Shown here piece by piece: positions 57,381-64,000 of a DNA stretch of 64,000 nucleotides. Within the stretch, counting starts at the first letter, position 1, and each line of letters begins with the position of its first letter. The DNA comes from Marinobacter sediminum (GTDB lineage Bacteria > Pseudomonadota > Gammaproteobacteria > Pseudomonadales > Oleiphilaceae): positions 186,001-250,000 of the forward strand of contig NZ_JAGTWY010000001.1 of the NCBI RefSeq assembly GCF_023657445.1, given 5' to 3'. The notes beneath the pieces were generated by a model. The model saw only the letters and a program-made list of their open reading frames with translations. It was not told the DNA's origin and made no database searches. Both the position numbers and the translations under genes were made by a program.

Positions 57381-57763
57381 CGCAGACCCTTGCCAATGCC
57401 GACCAGAATGACAAAATTAAGCCACGGGACCCGCATGATCCCGCCCACGAGGGTAAGGGCATCTCCACCCAGTGGCAGCCATCCCAGTAGCAGTGACCAC
57501 TGTCCATAACGATTAAAACGATTCCGGGCCCGGTGCAATTGTCGTTCGCTGACGGGAAACCACCGTTTATGCTTGAAGCGATCGACCTGCCGGCCGATAA
57601 CGCCATTAACAACGGAGCCGAGCGTATTGCCCAGAGTGGCCCAGAACCACAGCCACCAATAGGACAATCCCTGGGTTACGAGTGTGCCCAGCAAAATTTC
57701 CGAGTACGCGGGTAGCAGCGTTGCGGCTGCAAAAGCCGTCAGGAACAGCGTCAGGTACGCCAA
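57326..57763 (-). CDS. YqaA family membrane protein (small DedA-like)
   Basis: A 145-aa inner-membrane protein with ILLGTLVTQG, GNTLGSVVNGVIGRQ and GWLPLGGDALTLVGGIMRVP, typical of the YqaA branch of the DedA/VTT superfamily. The start is a TTG at 57763, supported by GAGGAG 6 bases upstream. The last 18 codons overlap the 3' end of the convergent ABC1 gene. A role in lipid or membrane homeostasis is only a family inference. It is the second DedA-related gene in this window. Confidence 0.82.
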   Translation of the reverse strand: MAYLTLFLTAFAAATLLPAYSEILLGTLVTQGLSYWWLWFWATLGNTLGSVVNGVIGRQVDRFKHKRWFPVSERQLHRARNRFNRYGQWSLLLGWLPLGGDALTLVGGIMRVPWLNFVILVGIGKGLRYAFVLWLVAEASGASSP

Positions 57764-57943
57764 CTGTATCTCCTCGAATCAAGACTCCACATGTTGCCTT
57801 CCCGTAAACAGGCGGCCCTAGGATGAAACAGCTTTCTCTCCCGTTCAAACGTTGCAGATCATTTCCGTGCAATCGGGTCAGGATGGCCGGGCATCGTCTT
57901 GTGCTATGACCGTGATTCAAAGCATCAATTTTCATTTCCTGGC

Positions 57944-57961
57944 CGCCATGCGATCATGGCG
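57944..57961. repeat. Short dyad upstream of the glutaredoxin gene
   Basis: CGCCATG and CATGGCG are separated by CGAT, 51 bases before the glutaredoxin ATG. It could be an operator for the glutaredoxin gene. The remaining YqaA-glutaredoxin gap (248 bases) holds nothing else that I can name. Confidence 0.4.
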
Positions 57962-58011
57962 TGAAAATTTTCAAGGTAATTAGAAATAACGTTGGCACTC
58001 AGGAGGTCATC

Positions 58012-58266
58012 ATGGATCAGGTTACTATTTATGGTCGCACGAGTTGCGGATTTTGTGTTCGTGCCAAAAGCCTCTGCGAAGCCAAAGGGTTACCGTATAA
58101 CTGGGTGGATATGATGGCAGAGGGGCTGAGCAAGGGAGATGTTGCCGAGAAAGTCGGCCGGCCTGTGCACACCGTGCCACAGATTATGGTGGGTGATAAA
58201 TACATCGGTGGTTGCGACGAGTTTTTTGCGTTCGTTCGAGATCAGGAAACCGAAACTGCACGTTGA
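58012..58266 (+). CDS. Glutaredoxin (dithiol, CGFC active site)
   Basis: An 84-aa thioredoxin-fold protein with Cys12-Gly-Phe-Cys15 in RTSCGFCVRAK, the cis-Pro region HTVPQIMVG, and GGCDEFFAF. It should reduce disulfides with glutathione. Classical glutaredoxins have CPYC, so CGFC is less usual. ATG 58012 is 5 bases after AGGAGG; the frame open from 57961 is not used. A strong terminator follows. Which of the GrxA/GrxC lines it belongs to cannot be decided here. Confidence 0.9.
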   Translation: MDQVTIYGRTSCGFCVRAKSLCEAKGLPYNWVDMMAEGLSKGDVAEKVGRPVHTVPQIMVGDKYIGGCDEFFAFVRDQETETAR

Positions 58267-58286
58267 TCCGCAGCTTGGCGAGATGC

Positions 58287-58326
58287 AAAAAAAAGCGCCC
58301 GCAGGTGAAAGCCTGGGGCGCTTTTT
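58287..58326. terminator. Bidirectional terminator between the glutaredoxin and phosphofructokinase genes
   Basis: GCGCCC (58295-58300) pairs with GGGCGC (58316-58321), extended inside by CAGG/CCTG and outside by A and T runs. It can serve both convergent genes. Confidence 0.88.
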
Positions 58327-58344
58327 ACCATCTGCTCGGGCCGG

Positions 58345-59607
58345 TCAGAGCTGGAATGCGGTTTTCAGCTTCTTCTCTACCAACTCGTTTTTCAACTTGG
58401 CGACTCGTGGCAGGCCATTATCGAAAGGCGGGAAACTTTCCCCGGCAATCAATGGCTCCAGATAGTCCCGGCAGTCCTGGGTAATGCCAAAGCCGTCGTC
58501 AGTGATGAAGTGAATCGGCATTTTCTTTTCCTGGTTGGCGACTTCACTCAAAGGCGCTTCACCAATCTTCCAGCGGTAGGGCTTGGCCTGTTCACGAACG
58601 ATCGTGGGCATCAGGGCCTGTTTTCCGGCCAGAGCCATTTCCACGGCTGACTGACCGACCGCGTAGGCCTGCTCTACGTCGGTCGCGGAGGCAATGTGCC
58701 GCGCACTGCGTTGCAGGTAGTCAGCAACGGCCCAGTGGTATTTGTGGCCGAGCGCCTGCTTGACCATGTTCGCCAGTGCCGGGGCAACACCACCAAGCTG
58801 GGTATGGCCAAACGCATCTTTGGCGCCGGCATCGGCGAGGAATCGACCGTCTTCATACTGGGCGCCTTCCGAAGCGACCACCACACAGTAACCGTATTCC
58901 TTCACGCAATGATCGACGCGAGCGAGGAAGGCTTCACGGTCGAACGGGATTTCCGGGAACAGGATGATGTGCGGTGGCTCGCCTTCACCCTGGCCTGCCA
59001 GGCCTCCGGATGCCGCTATCCAGCCGGCATGCCGCCCCATGACCTCGAGGATAAATACCTTGGTCGAGGTCTCGCACATAGATTTGATATCGAGACTCGC
59101 TTCCAGGGTTGAGGTGGCAATGTACTTCGCGACAGAGCCAAAGCCCGGGCAGCAGTCCGTGAATGGCAGGTCGTTATCGACGGTTTTGGGAATGCCGATG
59201 CAGGTAATGGGGTACCCCATCTTTTCGCCAATCTGGGAAACCTTGTAGGCGGTATCCTGGGAATCGCCGCCGCCGTTGTAAAAGAAGTAACCAATGTCGT
59301 GAGCGCGGAAGACCTCGATCAGGCGCTCGTATTCGCGGCGGTTCTCGGAGATGTTTTTCAACTTGTGGCGGCAGGAGCCAAAAGCGCCGCCAGGGGTATG
59401 AATCAGGGCGTGGATAGCCTCATCGCTCTCAAGACTGGTATCAATCAGTTCTTCCTGTAGTGCACCAATTATACCGTTTCGACCGGCATAGACCTTGCCA
59501 ATCTTATCCGGGTGCTTGCGGGCGGTCTGAATGACACCACAGGCACTGGCGTTGATGACGGCGGTAACGCCGCCGGATTGAGCGTAGAATGCATTCTTGA
59601 TGGCCAT
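58345..59607 (-). CDS. 6-phosphofructokinase, PPi-dependent type
   Basis: The 420-aa protein has YNGGGDSQDTAYKVSQ and GIPKTVDNDLPFTDCCPGFG, with a TSTLEASLDI segment after it. ATP-type PFK has GGDGS at the first position; the GGGDSQDT form, together with the overall length, points to the diphosphate-dependent type, which is reversible and can serve gluconeogenesis. The donor is inferred from the motif, not shown. ATG 59607 (MAIKNAFYAQSGG) is preferred; AGGAGG lies 12 bases upstream, a rather long spacing. It is divergent from mpl. Confidence 0.88.
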   Translation of the reverse strand: MAIKNAFYAQSGGVTAVINASACGVIQTARKHPDKIGKVYAGRNGIIGALQEELIDTSLESDEAIHALIHTPGGAFGSCRHKLKNISENRREYERLIEVFRAHDIGYFFYNGGGDSQDTAYKVSQIGEKMGYPITCIGIPKTVDNDLPFTDCCPGFGSVAKYIATSTLEASLDIKSMCETSTKVFILEVMGRHAGWIAASGGLAGQGEGEPPHIILFPEIPFDREAFLARVDHCVKEYGYCVVVASEGAQYEDGRFLADAGAKDAFGHTQLGGVAPALANMVKQALGHKYHWAVADYLQRSARHIASATDVEQAYAVGQSAVEMALAGKQALMPTIVREQAKPYRWKIGEAPLSEVANQEKKMPIHFITDDGFGITQDCRDYLEPLIAGESFPPFDNGLPRVAKLKNELVEKKLKTAFQL

Positions 59608-59762
59608 CTCGGGCTGGAGCCTCCTGCAGGTTCGACAATGGCGCAGATGATACGCCAAACGGTCCGGATTTTCATGAGCAGGATTGCGGATGGCGGTGCT
59701 CTTGACGCTTTGCGAAGTATAAGGGAGTCTTGGCAGGTTTCAATTCAGAGGTTGTAAGCCGA

Positions 59763-61157
59763 ATGCGCATTCATATCCTTGGAATCTGTGGCACCTTCAT
59801 GGGCAGTCTTGCTGTTCTGGCGCGTGAGTTGGGTCACACGGTTACCGGTTCCGACCAGGGCGTGTACCCGCCCATGAGCACCCAGCTGGAAGCCCAGGGT
59901 ATTAGCCTGATGGAGGGTTACAGTCCGGATCATCTTGAGCCCACACCGGACCTGGTGCTCATCGGCAATGCCATGTCCCGGGGTAACCCGGAAGTGGAAG
60001 CGGTCCTGAACCGGAATATCGATTACATGTCCGGCCCGGAATGGCTGGCGCGGGAAGTGCTGCGGCATCGCTGGGTCATGGCTGTGGCTGGTACCCATGG
60101 CAAGACGACGACGACCTCCATGTTGCTATGGATCCTGGACCAGGCCGGCTTCGAACCAGGGTATCTGGTCGGCGGTGTGCCCCGGGATTTTCCGGTGTCA
60201 GCAAGACTGGGCAACAGTGACTTTTTCGTGATTGAGGCCGATGAATATGACAGCGCCTTTTTCGACAAGCGCTCGAAGTTCATTCATTACCGGCCCCACA
60301 CCCTGATTCTCAACAACCTTGAATTTGATCACGCCGACATCTTTGAAAACGTCGAGGCCATTGAGCGCCAGTTCCATCATCTGGTGCGGACGGTGCCATC
60401 CCAGGGCCTGATTATCCGGCCAGTGGTGGACAGGCATCTGGATAATGCTCTCGAAATGGGGTGCTGGAGCCCGGTGCAGGACACGGCCATTGGTAGTGAA
60501 ACACCCAGAACGTCGGACTGGCGGGCGGAACTGCTCTCGGAAGATGGCAGTCGATTCATGGTGATTCATCATGAGCAGCCGGTGGCTACCCTGAAATGGT
60601 CCCAGACCGGTATGCACAATGTTCGTAATGCCCTGGCTGCCATTGCAGCCGCTCGTCATGTAGGGGTTACGCCGGATCATGCCGTGGCTGCACTGTGCCG
60701 CTTCTCCGGTGTTAAGCGCCGGATGGAGCTGCTGGCGGACGTTGGCGGCGTAAAGGTTTACGATGACTTTGCCCATCACCCCACCGCCATCGAGACGACA
60801 CTGGAGGGGCTGCGGGCTCAGGTTGGCGACGAGCCTATCGTTGCCCTGATTGAGCCCCGTTCCAATACCATGAAGCAGGGTGTTCACCAGAAGACCCTGC
60901 TGCCCAGCGCCGCCGCAGCGGATCGGGTACTCTGGGCCAACCTCAATGAGATGGAATGGCTGCCGGAACTGATCGCCGACTGGCAGGCCGGGCATGCAGA
61001 GTCAGGTCAGCACCGGGTCGAATCAACTGTGGAGAGTCTGATTGAGCGGGTATTTGAAGATCTGCCCAGTCCCTGCCACGTTGTTATTATGAGTAACGGC
61101 GGGTTTGGCGGCATTCACGCTAAACTGGTGGCAGAACTCGAGCGTATTCAGAACTGA
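59763..61157 (+). CDS. mpl: UDP-MurNAc:L-Ala-D-Glu-meso-DAP ligase Mpl
   Basis: Mpl reattaches the recycled murein tripeptide to UDP-MurNAc. The 464-aa Mur ligase starts [17 protein letters not shown], which differs from MurC, and has [28 protein letters not shown] and [17 protein letters not shown] 59763 has AGAGG upstream. It lies 26 bases before ubiX. It shows that the organism recycles its wall, in agreement with a DAP-type peptidoglycan. Confidence 0.95.
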   Translation: MRIHILGICGTFMGSLAVLARELGHTVTGSDQGVYPPMSTQLEAQGISLMEGYSPDHLEPTPDLVLIGNAMSRGNPEVEAVLNRNIDYMSGPEWLAREVLRHRWVMAVAGTHGKTTTTSMLLWILDQAGFEPGYLVGGVPRDFPVSARLGNSDFFVIEADEYDSAFFDKRSKFIHYRPHTLILNNLEFDHADIFENVEAIERQFHHLVRTVPSQGLIIRPVVDRHLDNALEMGCWSPVQDTAIGSETPRTSDWRAELLSEDGSRFMVIHHEQPVATLKWSQTGMHNVRNALAAIAAARHVGVTPDHAVAALCRFSGVKRRMELLADVGGVKVYDDFAHHPTAIETTLEGLRAQVGDEPIVALIEPRSNTMKQGVHQKTLLPSAAAADRVLWANLNEMEWLPELIADWQAGHAESGQHRVESTVESLIERVFEDLPSPCHVVIMSNGGFGGIHAKLVAELERIQN

Positions 61158-61182
61158 TGTCCGGCAACCACTTCCACGACCG

Positions 61183-61842
61183 ATGGCTAACTCCATGACC
61201 GAGCACTCCCAGCAGGTGCGAACCATAAACCTGGCGTTTACCGGCGCTTCTGGCGCCCAGTACGGCTTGCGTCTCCTGCAGTGCCTGGTTGCGGCTGGTT
61301 GTCGGGTAAACGTTATGGTCAGCCGGGCGGCGCAAGTGGTGATTGCCACAGAAACCGATCTGAAACTACCCGGCACGCCTCCGGCCATGCAGGACACCCT
61401 GACTGAATGGGCTCAGGCTGAGTCAGGGCAGGTGCTGGTGTTCGGAAGGGAAGACTGGTTTGCGCCGCCCGCGTCAGGCTCGGGGGAAAAGGCGCCGCTG
61501 GTGGTGTGCCCCTGCAGCACAGGGACGCTTTCGGCGCTGGCCACCGGAGCCAGTAATAACCTCATTGAACGAGCCGGTGATGTCGCTCTGAAAGAACGCC
61601 GGCAACTGATCCTGGTGCCACGGGAAGCTCCTTTTTCAGAGGTCCACCTGGAAAATATGCTGAAACTGACCCGAATGGGGGCGGTTATCATGCCAGCCAG
61701 CCCCGGCTTCTACCATAAGCCGGAATCGGTAGAGGACCTGGTGGATTTTATTGTTGCCCGCCTGCTCGACCACCTCGGTATTCCCCAGGATCTGATGCCC
61801 CGTTGGGGTGAGGCTCGCGCCGAAGAAAAGCGCTCCCGCTAA
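61183..61842 (+). CDS. ubiX: Flavin prenyltransferase UbiX
   Basis: UbiX prenylates FMN to make the cofactor for the UbiD decarboxylase in ubiquinone synthesis. The 219-aa product has [46 protein letters not shown] in parts, and [21 protein letters not shown], all typical. Two starts, ATG 61183 and 61195, are possible and neither has a good ribosome site; the frame open from 61105 overlaps mpl. After the stop a 127-base gap has no clear feature. Confidence 0.93.
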   Translation: MANSMTEHSQQVRTINLAFTGASGAQYGLRLLQCLVAAGCRVNVMVSRAAQVVIATETDLKLPGTPPAMQDTLTEWAQAESGQVLVFGREDWFAPPASGSGEKAPLVVCPCSTGTLSALATGASNNLIERAGDVALKERRQLILVPREAPFSEVHLENMLKLTRMGAVIMPASPGFYHKPESVEDLVDFIVARLLDHLGIPQDLMPRWGEARAEEKRSR

Positions 61843-61969
61843 CGCCTGCGATCCCGGCGCGATGGTTTTGGCCAGCCCGATTGATGGTTTTCATCATTGA
61901 GCCAGGGGGCGCCCGGGCAGAGACTTGGTGAACGACAATCACAACACAGGTCATTCACTGAGGTTCAAC

Positions 61970-63109
61970 ATGATTCCACGTACTCTCTTCGACGCTGATC
62001 TCGAAGGCTTTCGCGATTCTGTCCGCAAGTTTCTTGAGCAGGAAGCGGCGCCCTATCATGACCAATGGGAAAAAGACGGCCAGGTCAGTCGTGAACTTTG
62101 GCGCAAGGCGGGAGAACTTGGCTTTCTCTGTCCATGTCTTCCGGAACAGTACGGTGGGGTCGGTGCCGACTTCCGTTACAGTGCGGTCTTGATTGAGGAG
62201 GTTGCGCGCGCGGGTCTCACCGGGATTGGCTGGGGCCTGCATTCCGATATTGTGGCGCCTTATGTCCTGAACTACGGTTCCGATGAGTTGAAAAGCCATT
62301 ATTTGCCGAAGCTGGCTAGCGGGGAGATGGTGGGAGCCATCGCCATGACTGAGCCCGGGGCAGGCTCGGATCTGCAGGGGGTAAAGACAACTGCCGTCAA
62401 GCAGGGCGATCACTATCTGCTCAACGGCTCGAAAACCTTTATCACCAATGGCCAGTTGGCGGATGTCGTGATTGTCGTAGCCAAGACTGATCCGAAGGAA
62501 GGTGCCAAGGGGATCAGTCTGTTCATGGTGGAAACGGCCTGGGATGGGTTCGAAAAAGGTCAGAACCTGAACAAAGTGGGCATGAAAGCCCAGGATACTT
62601 CGGAACTGTTTTTCCAGGATGTGAAAGTGCCCGCGAAGAACCTGATCGGCGCCGGTGAAGGGCAGGGCTTCTTCCAGCTGATGCAGGAGTTGGCTGCGGA
62701 GCGTCTGCAGGTTGCGCTGGGCGCAGTGGCCGCCGCGGAAGCGGCCTGGCAGTGGACACTGGATTACGTGAAAGAGCGAAATGCTTTTGGCAAGCCGGTG
62801 ATCGCTTTCCAGAATACCCGGTTCAAGATGGCCGAAATGAAGGCCGAGATTACCTCCGCACGGGTATTTACCGATCGCTGTCTGGAACTTCATCTGGATA
62901 AGAAGCTGGATATCCCCACTGCCGCGATGCTCAAGCAGCTCACGACGGACCTGCAATGCAAGGTTATGGACGAGTGTGTTCAGCTTCACGGTGGCTATGG
63001 CTACATGTGGGAATACCCCATCGCCCGTGCCTGGGCAGATTCGCGGGTTCAGCGAATTTACGCTGGCACCAATGAGATCATGAAGGAGATTGTAGCCCGG
63101 TCATTCTGA
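61970..63109 (+). CDS. Acyl-CoA dehydrogenase (long-chain type by catalytic residue position)
   Basis: A 379-aa FAD enzyme of beta-oxidation or a related acyl-CoA pathway. It has AIAMTEPGAGSDLQGVKTTA, the FAD-binding DECVQLHGGYGYMWEYP, and IYAGTNEIMKEIVARSF. In medium-chain enzymes the base is the Glu of YEGT; here that position is Ala, and Glu244 in AAERLQVA takes the place used in long-chain and isovaleryl enzymes. Substrate length is therefore an inference. ATG 61970 follows GAGG. No other fad gene is adjacent. Confidence 0.9.
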   Translation: MIPRTLFDADLEGFRDSVRKFLEQEAAPYHDQWEKDGQVSRELWRKAGELGFLCPCLPEQYGGVGADFRYSAVLIEEVARAGLTGIGWGLHSDIVAPYVLNYGSDELKSHYLPKLASGEMVGAIAMTEPGAGSDLQGVKTTAVKQGDHYLLNGSKTFITNGQLADVVIVVAKTDPKEGAKGISLFMVETAWDGFEKGQNLNKVGMKAQDTSELFFQDVKVPAKNLIGAGEGQGFFQLMQELAAERLQVALGAVAAAEAAWQWTLDYVKERNAFGKPVIAFQNTRFKMAEMKAEITSARVFTDRCLELHLDKKLDIPTAAMLKQLTTDLQCKVMDECVQLHGGYGYMWEYPIARAWADSRVQRIYAGTNEIMKEIVARSF

Positions 63110-63117
63110 GGCATCTG

Positions 63118-63147
63118 GGTCCCGGGGCTTCTCAGGCTACCGGGACC
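63118..63147 (+). terminator. Hairpin after the acyl-CoA dehydrogenase gene
   Basis: GGTCCCGG pairs with CCGGGACC across a 14-base loop, 9 bases after the stop. No U-run follows, so it may be an incomplete or Rho-assisted terminator. The following stretch to 63263 shows no clear promoter. Confidence 0.45.
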
Positions 63148-63263
63148 TGCACTCGGCTGATTTGTTACCAAACTTTACAAATTGCCAAACCTATCAAGGT
63201 CTCCCAAGTCAACATCCCCTAAAGTAGCGGCACAACCTCTAACAAGGATAAACGGTTGCCGCG

Positions 63264-64000
63264 ATGAAACGCCTCCTTAGCCTATCTGCCTCTGTACTTA
63301 TATCCGCTCTTGCCGGTTGCGGCGAGGAATCCGATCAGCTGCCTGTGGATGGCCGGGATTTCGACGGTGTGGAATACAGCGAGCCGGCGACCTATACCGG
63401 TAAGGTCATTGACGGTTACCTGAGTAATGCCCGGGTCTGGCTCGATATGGATGGCGATAGCCAGTATACGGCCGGCCCGTTGGTGATCCAGCTGGATAAT
63501 GGCGCGGAAGTCACACTGCCCTCCGGGGAGCCAACGACCTTGAGTGGCGCCGGTGGCGAGTTTTCCCTGGATGTATCAGAGCTGGCGCTGGACCCGGAAA
63601 CCGGGCCGGACCTCGACCCCAGGAATTATTCGCTTTATGCATTGGCCTTGCCGGGGAAAACTTTGGAAGAGACCCGTAACGGCGATGTGGTCATTGATAG
63701 TGCTTTCATGATGTCGGCGCCCGCTGGTATTCGAAATATAACGCCATTAACGACGCTGGCCCGCTACCGGGCGCTGGCAGGGCTGTTTCTGAGCGACAGC
63801 AGTAACCTGGCAGCCAGCCTGTTTGACCTTAACCTGGTAAGGGATTACATGCTGGCACAGGACGACCGTGCCCATGCCTATGCCCGTGCGCTGGCCCGTT
63901 TCATGGCGAGTCAGTTTCCGCCTGAGTACAGCAAATTGCTTGCGGATACCGGAAGCGATGGAACTGAGCAGTTCCTGAGTCGGCAGGCCGCTTTCCTGCT
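63264..64000 (+). CDS. Predicted lipoprotein, 3' end cut by the window
   Basis: An open frame from ATG 63264 to the last base, 245 codons without a stop. It starts with a basic residue pair (MKRLL), a short hydrophobic stretch, and a lipobox LAGC. After it come KVIDGYLSNARVWLDMDGDS, an immunoglobulin- or Ca-binding-like beginning (DMDGDSQY resembles a Ca-binding loop), and a region rich in Asp and Ser that continues through helices to the end. It resembles large surface lipoproteins but I do not recognise the family. The ribosome site is weak (AAGGA 17 bases upstream). Confidence 0.7.
   Translation, partial: MKRLLSLSASVLISALAGCGEESDQLPVDGRDFDGVEYSEPATYTGKVIDGYLSNARVWLDMDGDSQYTAGPLVIQLDNGAEVTLPSGEPTTLSGAGGEFSLDVSELALDPETGPDLDPRNYSLYALALPGKTLEETRNGDVVIDSAFMMSAPAGIRNITPLTTLARYRALAGLFLSDSSNLAASLFDLNLVRDYMLAQDDRAHAYARALARFMASQFPPEYSKLLADTGSDGTEQFLSRQAAFL

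Noticed and set aside
61843..61969. Two similar GATGGTTTT stretches after ubiX
   Set aside because: Short and AT/GC mixed; probably chance repeats with no supporting structure.
1..64000. CRISPR array, tRNA or rRNA genes, prophage, complete IS
   Set aside because: No regular spaced repeats, cloverleaf sequences, rRNA segments, integrases or transposases were seen.

Overview
The window is a gene-dense chromosomal segment of a gammaproteobacterium. The protein sequences and the gene order (rsmH to lpxC, then dciA, an M23 peptidase, secA, argJ and a Nudix/ThiE fusion; and separately proA-nadD-rsfS-rlmH-mrdA-rodA-rlpA-dacA-ybeD-lipB) match the Pseudomonas-type arrangement. The protein style and the accessory genes suggest a marine relative such as Marinobacter. 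That genus call is inference and was not checked by search. No rRNA, tRNA, CRISPR array, prophage or intact insertion sequence was seen.

Layout. 1-17563: the division and cell wall (dcw) cluster, all on the + strand with short gaps or overlaps, from the 3' part of rsmH through ftsL, ftsI, murE, murF, mraY, murD, ftsW, murG, murC, ddl, ftsQ, ftsA and ftsZ to lpxC. 17575-24426: convergent dciA, then an M23 peptidase, secA, argJ and the Nudix/ThiE fusion. 24515-29865: moaC and ribA, then on the minus strand dxs, ispA, xseB and an NRDE-family gene. 29948-34448: a TauE/SafE permease, lgt, thyA and folA, converging on a DEAD-box helicase. 34646-38980: accessory genes (a thioesterase, a haloalkane dehalogenase homologue with an altered nucleophile, two small unknown proteins, an AI-2E family protein and a small peptidoglycan-binding protein). 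39047-46395: ilvD, a CNB-HDOD regulator, a Lon N-domain protein, and a three-gene minus-strand unit of two degenerate GGDEF membrane proteins and a DedA-PAP2 fusion. 46535-55554: proA to lipB, the elongasome and lipoate block. 55555-55940: a decayed stretch with a GGDEF remnant. 55941-64000: an ABC1 kinase, a YqaA protein, a glutaredoxin, a PPi-type phosphofructokinase, mpl, ubiX, an acyl-CoA dehydrogenase and a lipoprotein cut by the window end.

How the genes fit together. Most of the window serves the envelope: cytoplasmic precursor synthesis (murC to murF, ddl), lipid-linked steps (mraY, murG), septal and lateral wall synthases (ftsW/ftsI, rodA/mrdA), remodelling (dacA, rlpA, M23), recycling (mpl), lipid A (lpxC), lipoprotein maturation (lgt), secretion (secA), and isoprenoid supply for undecaprenyl and quinone lipids (dxs, ispA; ubiX for quinones).

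The least ordinary items are: the GGDEF-like/GGDEF-like/DedA-PAP2 unit, which may be a lipid-carrier recycling module with catalytically dead signalling partners; the haloalkane dehalogenase homologue with Asn at the nucleophile position; a perfect 20-bp palindrome that encodes the same C-terminus (Arg-Gln-Ala-stop) for the convergent folA and DEAD-box genes; and a decayed region downstream of lipB where lipA is commonly found. I found no clear multi-gene defence or mobile system.
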